Positions 14,927 to 24,399 of a DNA stretch of 64,000 nt are shown one piece after another. Under the pieces are notes generated by a model, which was not told the origin of the DNA, made no database searches, and was given only the letters and a program-made list of their open reading frames with translations. The stretch lies in contig OX463778.1 in NCBI GenBank assembly GCA_949825025.1, forward strand, positions 8,360,733-8,424,732, in the 5' to 3' direction. A program made the translations under genes and the position numbers. The stretch comes from Siphlonurus alternatus. Lineage: Eukaryota > Arthropoda > Insecta > Ephemeroptera > Siphlonuridae. Positions within the stretch are counted from its first letter, which is position 1, and every line of letters begins with the position of its first letter.

Positions 14927-17900
14927 TTATCTACGATGTCTACTACGATTGTATGGTTTTTCATCTTTATGTTGTCTGTCTTGTCTATCTTGTCTCGATC
15001 TGTAGTTTGTCCTATCCCGTGACGTTGACCGTTGTTGATAGGAGTTGCTGCCCTGATATCTGTCCTGTTGACGAGCTTGGTATTCGTTGACAGGATACGT
15101 TGACTGCTGGTACTGTTGTTGATAGTGAGGTACCAGATGTGCTTGTTGGTACTGCTGCTGTTGCTGGTACATCCCCTGAAGTGCGAGAACCGAGAAAGCA
15201 TTCAGTTGCTGGACTGGCAGAATTACAGGGGCCTGGTAGACTGGGACTTGTTGTTGTTGTTGTCTGACGTATGGCTGGGAGTTACGCTGCGACTGAGACT
15301 GCTGTTCCGTCAACTTGCGGTTCTTCATGGCAATACTTCGACCGTGAAGTGTAGTACCATCCATCACCTGAAAGTGTACAGTAGTTAAATTCAGGGTTAA
15401 TGTAAGTGATCTTGGGAAATGGTGAATTCTTGAATCAAATTTCAACACATTTTTCTCATGTACAGTAATAACTCATTATTTATTACATAACTTGTTGTTA
15501 GGTAAAACTCAATTTTGAGTAAAGGAGATCGGTGTCCTGTAAAAAATAATTAGCATTGCGGGTGTTGGAAAAATTCGATATATATAAGGTAATACAAATT
15601 ATTATTTTACGAGACCGTGATCTCCTTTACGGTACTAAAAATTAAGTAAACTTAATTTGGTTGGTCCCTTGAATTCACATAATGACAAGTTGCCGAATAA
15701 ATAAGAATTTGAATTTGAAGTTTTTACTGTACATATTGGTTATTTCAAAAAAAAAAAAAAAAAAAAAAATCCTTGTTGGTAAACTTTATTTTTAATTTTG
15801 ATCACTGAAATAAATGGAAACTAACAAGTTGGATACAAAAATCAGTGTATGTTTTTTTTTTTTATTGTTGATGTATTTCATATTACAAGTTCTTTAAAAT
15901 AACCTAAATTATCATTCTTTAGACTTCAAATTTACTTTACGGTAATTTCCTCCTCTAATTATAAATTTAAGATAATTTCAGGTTCTTCAACTTAAAGAAA
16001 AATGAATTTAATAGAAGCCAGTAATTGAGTGACATTAGACAAATAGCATGGTAAGTTAATAACATAGTGAAAAAATTAATAACATTGGATTCGAACCTAC
16101 AGAGGTTTAAAATCCTCGTAAATAAAATGAGCTGTGTGCATCCACAATCATCTGCAGGAAGGAGGTGTTTTCTTTACTAGCAGGGAGCTCATTTTTGCAT
16201 ACAATTTGAAATAAGATAGACAGCTCTTTATTATTCCAGGAGAGGTAATTTACAGTGAATCTTAAAGGGGTACGTACCAAAGTGAATACTTTTTTTACAT
16301 ATTCGGGCAGCTAAGAATTATTCTAACATCCCTGTGGCTCAATATTTTCGTACGATGCCTAGTTATTTTACAATTAAAGAGGAGTCAGCGAGTTGAGTGC
16401 GCAGTGCATGACGGGCATGACGTCACGCACGATATATGTGCATACGAAAAAGTTACGTCGGCTCCTGAAAAAAGCTGCGCAGTAGAAATTTATGCAAGTT
16501 GCGCAATACGAGCATCTGCTGAAGTTATATAGTGTTGTTGATCCCGTTGATCCAGTCAGCTGTCAACCCGTAGACCGCAACATTTGAAATGAAAATTTGC
16601 CTCGGATTTTGGTATTGTATCAGAATTTTCTCAAAATTTTTATGAAGAGCTTATAAAGGTTATGACACTTTCTGATTCACCATAATATGTTCTATCTTAG
16701 AATATTTTTTAAACACATTTTACGGGAGATTGCGAAAGAAATTAAAGTTCAAATAAAAAAGAAGCCACGTTTTTCGAGAGTTAGCATGGAGTAGATGGAC
16801 GAAGTCATCGACTTTTAGACCCAAATGCTTAGAATTTTTACGAAGGACGGTCTCAACTGATTTCAGATCCTTATTTATGGTGCTCCAAAGTAACTTTTTA
16901 CATGAAGAGAATGAGCTTTACCATCGGTCAATTTTTCGCTCACTCTACTTTAATTATTTAGTTTGAAAAGTGAGTTCTATGGCCGTTGATTGATTCAAGT
17001 CGGTGCGCGCCCGCAGCGGCCGGTGATAAGACAAGAAAGGGGCAGGAGGAGGTTCCCATGATTCGCGGAAAATTCTCGTCGTATCAGCGGCTACTGCGGG
17101 CGTGCACCGACTTGAATCAACCAATGGCTTTTGAACTCACTTTTCAAACTAAATAATTAATTGTAAAATACAGTAACTAGACATTGTACGAAAATATTGA
17201 GCCACAGGGATATCGGAATAATTCTTAGCTGCCCGAATATGTAAAAAAAGTATTCACTTTGGTACACCTTTAATAATATATGTATTTTCCCTGTTATGTT
17301 TGAGTCATGTTCCGTTATTGAGGAGGCTTGTTACAAACAAACTGCTAAAGACTGAAAACATCACAAATACAAAACACATTAAATGTGTAGGTGGTGATGC
17401 CTGACCGTACCTGAATGGCGTAGAGTACGGAGGCTTCATGTTTGAACGTGACGAAGCCGTAGGATCGCAGCTTGCCGTCCTTGTCCTTGGGAATGCTGAC
17501 TCGTTCAACCGGACCAGCCTGCAAAAACATGTCCTTGTCACGTCTAAACATCTGTGTAAAAAAAATATATGCACGAAATAACAGTTTCAGCGTTAAGCAA
17601 AATTTAAGAACACAAGTTCTTGATGAGAAAACACGTTTAAATGAAAAGGAAGGGGGGGGGAAGGGAGGAAAGGGAGAAAGACAAATAGTTTCAATAACCG
17701 AGACTGCCAGCTTCAAAACTGTCTCTTTGACTTATTAATAAGAGCTATTGTATTCCTCAAAACACCTGAAAGGTAGACTTGTATCAGAAAGTCAAAGAAC
17801 GCAAGTCTTTGGTTTAGTGGTTAGTACACTTGGCTCTCGTCCGAGAGGACCCCGGTTCAAATCACGAACACGGCAGACTTTTCGTGACTTGGGATGGGTG

Positions 17901-18412
17901 TGACTGGCTACTAGATGAAGGAGTTGGTAGGAGGAAGGCAGCTTACAGCTGCCTATGCTCCGCTGGGGTGATTAAGACAGCGGAATGTTGTGCAAACAAC
18001 ATGCGTGCCCCACTGAGAAATGGTACGTACTTAAGTGTCTGGCGTGCAGACTGGGTATTAGGAGGCTCAGAGAGCACTGTGAACAATGTTGAAAAACAAG
18101 TTTCGCCATTGGTAACCAACCACCAGAAAGTTAAAAAGCCGGTTTTGAAGCTGACAGTCGCAATTTACTACTGACATACTGTAGAAAATAATAATAATAA
18201 TAAAAAAAAAACATTTAATTAATGTTTCCCCTTGTTGGCACAAGAGGGAGGGGCATTTAGATAATGAGAGGAATATTCAGACAGCCGTGTCTACAAGTAG
18301 AGGCACATTCGAAGAGACGAACCTGCAAGAAGAGCTCAAAGAGCAGCTCGTCGGTGATTTTGGGAGGCAGGTTTCCGCACCAGAGTGTGCGAACGTCGTG
18401 GTCATCTCCCAT
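14927..18412 (-). CDS. RBM7: RBM7-like RNA-binding protein, three coding exons
   Basis: Likely the RRM subunit of the nuclear exosome targeting (NEXT) complex, which delivers nuclear non-coding transcripts to MTR4 and the RNA exosome. Coding exons on the minus strand, in order, are 18323-18412, 17411-17518 and 14927-15367, joining in phase 0 to 212 residues. The N-terminal RRM spans residues about 8-85: RNP2 TLWCGNLP, then ITDELLFELFLQAGPVERV, then RNP1-like KLRSYGFVTF. The AGPVERVSIPKDKDGK and FKHEASVLYAI stretches match RBM7/RBM11. The C-terminal half is Q/Y-rich with serine-arginine-type ends (RSRQDRQDRQ, RSRHRR). Exon 1 follows an acceptor-like TTTTTGCAG two bases before the ATG, so a non-coding exon probably lies upstream. 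RBM11 is the alternative paralogue. Confidence 0.88.
15747..15770. repeat. poly-A tract
   Basis: An uninterrupted A run of over 20 bases in the large intron of the RBM7-like gene. No SINE or LINE body was recognised upstream. Confidence 0.8.
16262..17273. mobile_element. 1-kb TTAA-flanked element with nested inverted repeat
   Basis: TTAA lies at both ends. The left arm (AAGGGGTACGTACCAAAGTG, then TATTCGGGCAGCTAAGAATT) is mirrored at 17161-17270. A second inverted repeat (about 16950-17155) sits inside the right half. Its arms read TAGTTTGAAAAGTGAGTTC and TTGATTCAAGTCGGTGCGCG. No open frame for a transposase was found. It lies in the intron of the RBM7-like gene, so it is probably non-autonomous. 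Confidence 0.75.
17803..18211 (+). mobile_element. SINE with a tRNA-Glu(CTC)-like head
   Basis: The head carries a box A (TTTAGTGGTTAGTAC), an anticodon arm CTTGG-CTCTCGT-CCGAG with anticodon CTC, and a box B (GGTTCAAATC). A unique body of about 300 bases follows. The 3' end is an (AAT)n then A-rich tail. The body does not match the other SINEs here. It lies in the first coding intron of the RBM7-like gene, opposite in strand. Confidence 0.75.
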
Positions 18413-18414
18413 CA

Positions 18415-18960
18415 CTGCAAAAACACGAAAAATTAGACAAGTTGTGCTGATATGACCTTTCTAGTTTCTAGAATAATGGACTGTACAGTTTTAAGTGATT
18501 TCTCACTCCTTCTGCATGATCATAGCTGCACAATAACGTATATGTTACAGTATAATATGCTAGAATGCACATTATATACAATAGTGTATCATCTGTCGTC
18601 CGGAACAATGAGCTATCTGCTTACCACGATTTTGTTGCTATCTGCTATTTCAGGCGAGCGTAATTATAAACTGTAAATTGGTACACCTGTATACAGTAAA
18701 ATGAAGCTCATTGTTGAGCTCATCTGAAATAGCAGATCTATAGCTCATCATTGCAACGAGATCATGGTAGGTAAATACAGTAGCATTATTCTATCTAGAC
18801 GAATGACAATGCGTACATATACGGTACAGATGTGCTAAATTGTCACTATTTTTTTTTTTAAGTTTTTACAGAGGAAGACAGAGGGGGGGGGGAGTTGAAT
18901 TGGGCACAATTCAGTGGAAATGCATTGGCTGTCAATATCATATATGCATAAAAATACATA
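18415..18960. other. upstream region of the RBM7-like gene
   Basis: It must hold the promoter or a non-coding first exon of the minus-strand gene, but no TATA box or clear donor stands out. A short imperfect inverted repeat (TGCTATTTCAGGCGAGC and TCATCTGAAATAGCAG) lies at about 18640-18740. Confidence 0.35.
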
Positions 18961-18963
18961 CAG

Positions 18964-19113
18964 TATAGTCCAGCAAGCGAGAGTTCGACCATGAAAATTG
19001 CCGGAAATGACTTACGGGAACTTCCGATTGCGGGTTATAACATAGCAATTGGAAGCAAAAACTACTGAAATTACGTCATTTCCGTGGTCCAACTCTCGCT
19101 TGCTGGACTATAT
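18964..19113. mobile_element. short MITE with TA-ended terminal repeats
   Basis: The termini are TATAGTCCAGCAAGCGAGAG and its exact complement, separated by 95 bases. The TA at each end suggests a Tc1/mariner-type target. It is non-coding. Confidence 0.75.
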
Positions 19114-19230
19114 GTACAGTATCATACAGTGTACTGTATGCATACGGTATGCATACATAATATGCATACGGTATGCATACATAATATGCATACGTACAGT
19201 ACATACGGACAATATTATACAGTACATAAT

Positions 19231-19395
19231 CAGGCGCGGATCCAGGGGGGGGGGCTGCAGCCCCCCCCCCCCCTGAAATTTTGGATTCAACATGGGCAAT
19301 ATAGGCATTTCCCCCACTCCACATTTTTTTCTTAACATTGGCCTTATGGAGGCAGCCCCCCCCCCCCCCGAATTTTTTTTCTGGATCCGCGCCTG
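19231..19395. mobile_element. hAT-type MITE with perfect 8-bp target duplication
   Basis: The termini CAGGCGCGGATCCAG and CTGGATCCGCGCCTG are inverted repeats. The 8-bp sequence TACATAAT directly flanks both ends (19223-19230 and 19396-19403). An 8-bp duplication with CAG...CTG ends is characteristic of hAT elements. G- and C-runs lie just inside each end. Confidence 0.88.
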
Positions 19396-19403
19396 TACAT
19401 AAT

Positions 19404-19754
19404 ATGCATACTGTACGACATTATATGCATGCCAGCATGCCAAGTCCGTAAATATGATACAGTAAATGACAAATATTAAGTGTGACAACTACACTCAATC
19501 GGGGGGTATCGGACTCGTTAAGGATGTTCACTCAGTTCTAATCTCATATTTCTTATATTACAGTACTTACAATAACGTCATTACTTTTGTTAGTACCCTA
19601 AATGTTGCTCTACATGATGGTATACTTTTAATTTCTAGAAATAAACTCAAGACGGCATAAATTTGCGAGTGAAATAAGGTAAATTGAAGACGCCATCTTT
19701 CCTAAATCGGGTCGGATCATATGATAATCGGAAAAACACTCGCGTGTGTTTCGG
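19404..19754. other. intergenic
   Basis: No gene or repeat was recognised. Confidence 0.35.
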
Positions 19755-19760
19755 GCATTG

Positions 19761-20764
19761 CAGGTCGATGCATCTTTCCGAGCGGCTCAAAGTTTTGTAT
19801 TTTGGCCCTCTAGCGGACGCTTCGGACCCTATCCCTGCGCTTCAGAAATTAGATCTCCCACTTTTTTTATTATATAATAATTATCTTTGTTTCTTAATGT
19901 TTTAAATATTTTAATTTAGTATAATCAATCATAAAAATGTGTTTTAATTAATAAACTCAATTAACTTATTTTTCAAAGAATCTCTCGCCATTTGCGAGTA
20001 TGACAACATGGCGGCAGCTGCCAGCTGCGGCTCGGCGTTCACCATCGGCTCGATTATGTCTTATATTTCATGATTTGAAGAGTTATAAATGTGTGTGTAA
20101 TATCTACAAGCCTCTATTGCGAATACAAGAACTGTATCACCACAATATATAACCGAGAAAAGAGATGCAGCCATCCTGATATGAACGACTGAACTGAAGG
20201 TTAGTACGTGACCAAAAGATCGGGAACATTGGGCATTGTTTTTACCCCGTTTTCATCGCTTTTGTTCAAGATACAATTTTTTGTTACACTATACGTTCAT
20301 TCTGTGTATCCTAATGATATTATAATTTCCTATAAATGCATGTTTATAGCTATAATTTTCGTGTTACAGCAGAAAACAAGCCCAAGCTGCAGCTGGCAAA
20401 GCTGGACGCTGTACCCACCCCACCCATTGGATTGGCGTGCCAAGGAGACGATCTCGGGACCTTTTTGTGACAACTGTATATTTTATTTTAATGTAAAATT
20501 TCTTAAATACAATTTATAATCCCATTTTCTCTGTGTTCTTTCATAAATAAACAAATTAGTAAGCAAAATAAAAAAAATAATAAAACCGGAAGCGGTAGCC
20601 ATTTTATTCTAGTGTAGCAATTGAGAAACGAAAAGCGCAAATCGACCAAACTTGATCGACGCGCCATCTGACGGAGGCTGCCGAAAGTTTTCATGATACC
20701 GCGGATGAATTCGGATGAGCTAGTTGCAAGTATTTCGCTACATACAGAAGATGATCGGACCTGG
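19761..20764 (+). mobile_element. 1.0-kb element, left member of an inverted pair
   Basis: It starts CAGGTCGATGCATC and ends GATCGGACCTGG, so the two ends share a short inverted repeat (CAGGTC-GAT). GCATTG flanks it on both sides (19755-19760 and 20765-20770), consistent with a 6-bp target duplication. The interior holds a GC-rich ATG context (AACATGGCGGCAGCTGCCAG at about 20007), a possible donor (GAAG/GTTAGT at 20198) and a possible acceptor (GTGTTACAG at 20369). An open block of about 33 codons follows (LQLAKLDAVPTPPIGLACQG) and then AATAAA-like sequence. This looks like a small captured gene, not a transposase. The superfamily is unknown. Confidence 0.65.
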
Positions 20765-20770
20765 GCATTG

Positions 20771-21782
20771 CCAGGTCCGATCATCTTCTGTATGTAGCGA
20801 AATACTTGTAACTGGCTCATCCGAATTCATCCGCGTTATCATGAAAACTTTCGGCAGCCTCCGTCAGATGGCGCGTCGATCAAGTTTGGTCGATTTGCGC
20901 TTTTCGTTTCTCAATTGCTACACTAGAATAAAATGGCTACCGCTTCCGGTTTTATTATTTTTTTTATTCTACTTACTAATTTGTTTATTTATGAAAGAAC
21001 ACAGAGAAAATGGGATTATAAATTGTATTTAAGAAATTTTACATTAAAATAAAATATACAGTTGTCACTTGTCACAAAAAGGTCCCGAGATCGTCTCCTT
21101 GGCACGCCAATCCAATGGGTGGGGTGGGTACAGCGTCCAGCTTTGCCAGCTGCAGCTTGGGCTTGTTTTCTGCTGTAACACGAAAATTATAGCTATAAAC
21201 ATGCATTTATAGGAAATTATAATATCATTAGGATACACAGAATGAACGTATAGTGTAACAAAAAATTGTATCTTGAACAAAAGCGATGAAAACGGGGTAA
21301 AAACAATGCCCAATGTTCCCGATCTTTTGGTCACGTACTAACCTTCAGTTCAGTCGTTCATATCAGGATGGCTGCATCTCTTTTCTCGGTTATATATTGT
21401 GGTGATACAGTTCTTGTATTCGCAATAGAGGCTTGTAGATATTACACACACATTTATAACTCTTCAAATCATGAAATATAAGACATAATCGAGCCGATGG
21501 TGAACGCCGAGCCGCAGCTGCCGCCATGTTGTCATACTCGCAAATGGCGAGAGATTGAGAGATTCTTTGAAAAATAAGTTAATTGAGTTTATTAATTAAA
21601 ACACATTTTTATGATTGATTATACTAAATTAAAATATTTAAAACATTAAGAAACAAAGATAATTATTATATAATAAAAAAAGTGGGAGATCTAATTTCTG
21701 AAGCGCAGGGATAGGGTCCGAAGCGTCCGCTAGAGGGCCAAAATACAAAACTTTGAGCCGCTCGGAAAGATGCATCGACCTG
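20771..21782 (-). mobile_element. 1.0-kb element, right member of an inverted pair
   Basis: Near-identical reverse complement of 19761-20764. It is 8 bp longer because TCTCAATC-like sequence is duplicated near 21550, and it has only a few substitutions. Its ends are CCAGGTCCGATC and GATGCATCGACCTG. GCATTG flanks it at 20765-20770 and 21783-21788. The two elements therefore stand tail to tail across a single shared GCATTG. Confidence 0.65.
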
Positions 21783-21789
21783 GCATTGC

Positions 21790-22518
21790 GCGGGAAACTG
21801 ATTTGGCGGCAAATTTTTGAATTTCTACAGAAAGGATTTATTTTTCAAATGGACAAATTTTAGTTTCACTTAATGCTTACGTTATTAAAGCATACTTAGA
21901 TTTTTTTTTACATTATTTAATTGAATTCTACTATTTATTGCTCTACAAATTAATTAAATATTACTTAATTAAATAATTAACCTTCCATAAGTTCAAGATT
22001 AATTGCTAAAGTAACAGCGACGGCACGTCAATTTTCCCATAAAAATTAATTTAGTTTTTTTCTAAAAATAGTTTTAGTACATTATATGGAACTGAAATCC
22101 AAAATTTCCACCTCATAATTTTTTCAAAGAAAAAATCTTATATAATTATGTTGGAGAGGACGTGTCGTCTTATAGCTAGCATGAGGACTTTATACCTGAT
22201 AAAAACCCATATGATCTGATCTATTGAATGAAAATTTGTGGAATGGCCGTATGAAAAAGTATAGCCGTGTTTTCTGTGGCCCGAGCTTCCACCGAATAAC
22301 GTTGAAAATAATTTTATAACCCAACCAAGTTTCTGTGAGAACATCATAAAAAACTCTAATGGGATTTTTTATTAACACTGAAAATTTTCCACCAAAAAAT
22401 ATATAATTATCATGCATTATATATTTTTCCCCGGCCCCTCAGCTAAGCAAATGTTTTTAGTTCCTGCAAGATACAACACAGACAGAGCATAAATATAATA
22501 AAAAGTGTATATTATTAA
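21790..22518. other. intergenic, AT-rich
   Basis: No recognisable gene or repeat. Confidence 0.4.
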
Positions 22519-22919
22519 ACTGGCGTAGTGCACTTGACCGGGTCTCGTCAGATCACCGAAGACAAGCAACGTTGAGCGTGGTTAATAGTTGGATGGGTGA
22601 CCATTTTCAACAAAAAACATGCACGTTTCCCACCCAAGGGTAAATCGTTGCGCTTTTCCACTCTATGTGGTTCCCCTGGCTTTGAACCATTGCACTTCCG
22701 GTTCATTGACAAAAGCTGTAGCGTCCGTCCTGGCTGAGGTTTCCACGTTTCCCTCAGTCGCAGCAAATGCCGGGATGGATTTGCAAGGCCGTGGCTGCTC
22801 CCGTTCCGGAAGAGCCCGCGAAACGCTCAAGTTAGGGTTTCGGAAGGTTTGGGGTTTCAAAGTAGTATGTAATTAGTAAATAGAAGTACCCAATAGTGTT
22901 TTATTAAAAAAAAAAAAAA
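22519..22919 (+). mobile_element. 5S-rRNA-headed SINE, type 1
   Basis: The head contains a recognisable 5S rRNA segment: TCAGATCACCGAAGACAAGC, then GTGGTTAATAGTTGGATGGG followed by TGACC. This includes the internal polymerase III control region. The 290-base body carries GTCCGTCCTGGCTGAGGTTT and ends in a T/A-rich tail with 13 A. By head type this belongs to the SINE3 class. Related copies are at 41947-42463 and 62971-63353. Confidence 0.85.
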
Positions 22920-23732
22920 TAAACTAGAATTAATTATAACAAAAAGAACAATTTTTGTTAATTTTGTGCAAAATTTATATTATTATTAATTTATCATAAT
23001 ATTTTTTATTACACATTTTATGTATTTATAGTTTCAGACAGTATGGAATAAGTCTTAATTGGTGTCCTAGCCAAACATAATTACTGCACCATAACCCTTT
23101 TTGTTTTCTTAATATTTTGTATACCTCGGTGCGTCTTATATATATAATAAATTTTGAGATGTAAATGCAGCGGGTTCACAACTTAGCTGAGCAGAGGTAA
23201 AAGAGCTGGTGGCTCACTGCCTCTCAGCTAGTAGAGGTAGATACTTACTCCTTGTGCCTCACATGGACTGATTTTGATGCTTACTGGCTCCCCATTTCTC
23301 AGTTACGCTATGTTGGTTACCTGGAGGTGGTCGTGCCTATATTTAAAGTTACAGTATCTTCAGAGTTGAAGCTGCATGCATTATGATTCAATCATAATTT
23401 CGCTGATTTTTAAAATTTACTGCCTGCAATGCGTGGTGAGTTTTTGTGTTCTTTTTTTTTTTTTTTTTTTGCCTCCCCCTCCCCTGAACCTCAACTTAAA
23501 TTTACACTCTCATTACAGGTAAAATCCAATTATGGTGTGATAAAAAATAACATAATAATAATAATGAAAAAGAAAAATCAAAATCAAAATAATGAATAAG
23601 TTAGTGTTGCTTGAGAGATTTAAAAAGGTATAATATAATATAATATAATATACACCTTCAATATTTTGTCACACTTTTTTATGCAGACTCTAAACACAAA
23701 TAGTTGTCTTCAAGCAAATTAGGTCTCAAGCA
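22920..23732. other. intergenic
   Basis: AT-rich, with a poly-T run at 23452-23470 and a short (TAATA)n run near 23630-23650. No gene was seen. Confidence 0.4.
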
Positions 23733-23734
23733 AG

Positions 23735-24130
23735 GTCAAGCGTGGCGCAGTGCATTGACCGGTTCTTGTTAGATCACCGAAGTCAGGCTACGTCGAACAT
23801 GGTTAGTACTTGGATGGGTGACCGTTTCAAGTAAAAAATACGCTGCTCCCTCCCTGGGGTAAATTCATCTCGCTTTCCACCCAGTGCAGTGATGCACTTG
23901 TGTGTGGTTCCCCAGGCTTTGGACATCGCTTTGGTCCATTGAGAAAAAGTAGAGGTGTCCGTCCTGACTGAGGTTTTCCACGGTTCCCTCAGTCTCACTT
24001 CAGCGAATGCTGGGACGCATAAGCATGCAGGCCGTGGCCATGCACTATCCGTTCCCTACCTTATCCCTACCCAGTACCCCGCCGCGAGCTGTAAGCTCTT
24101 AGGGGTGTATCCTTGTATATTAAAAAAAAT
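23735..24130 (+). mobile_element. 5S-rRNA-headed SINE, type 2
   Basis: The head keeps TTAGATCACCGAAGTCAGGC and GGTTAGTACTTGGATGGGTG from 5S rRNA. The body differs from type 1 in its first 120 bases. It shares the GTCCGTCCTGACTGAGGTTT domain, and ends with CGAGCTGTAAGCTCTTAGGG and GTGTATCCTTGTA. Type 2 bodies recur at 41110-41325, 44456-44950 and 11936-12113. Confidence 0.85.
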
Positions 24131-24139
24131 TATAAGCGA

Positions 24140-24390
24140 CAACGGTCACAGGCTGAGCCATTTTGCCGTTCACCTTGGCAGGGGTGACCCAGCATCTGGG
24201 TGCCTTCGTCCTTTGCCTACTAGGAGTTGGGGAGTTTGACGGTGGGAGCAACAAGGGTCACTGACCAAGAGAGAGCCGTTGAACTCTTTGGGGAGACCCA
24301 GCACCTTGGCGTCTTTGTCAGTTACCCATTGATGGAGTTAGTCGGTCTTGGCAACAAGGGTGTCTTAGCCATGGGTGATAAAAAGTTATT
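24140..24390. repeat. two diverged tandem copies of a ~115-bp coding-like unit
   Basis: The first unit (about 24180-24262) and second unit (about 24292-24370) share GACCCAGCA, GGAGTT and GCAACAAGGGT in order. The plus-strand translation is similar in both (TQHLGAFVLCLLG and TQHLGVFVSYPLMELVG). The second continues GNKGVLAMGDKK. The units are in different frames with no start or splice sites, so I treat them as a decayed repeat-protein fragment or part of an unrecognised element. Confidence 0.4.
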
Positions 24391-24399
24391 GTTTTCCTT

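Noticed and set aside
17803..17872. tRNA-Glu(CTC) gene
   Set aside because: The acceptor stem does not pair, and the sequence continues into a SINE body with an A-rich tail.
19049..19488. Several overlapping 75-126-codon open frames
   Set aside because: They translate TA/ATGCAT repeats and the G/C runs of a hAT MITE.
20208..21334. Pairs of about 100-codon open frames mirrored on both strands
   Set aside because: They are translations of the two inverted 1-kb elements, span intron-like sequence, and show no protein-like composition apart from the short exon-like block.
22540..22605. 5S rRNA gene
   Set aside because: Only the internal 5S control region is recognisable and it is fused to a SINE body; five similar copies occur here, all with the same fusion or a fragment of it.
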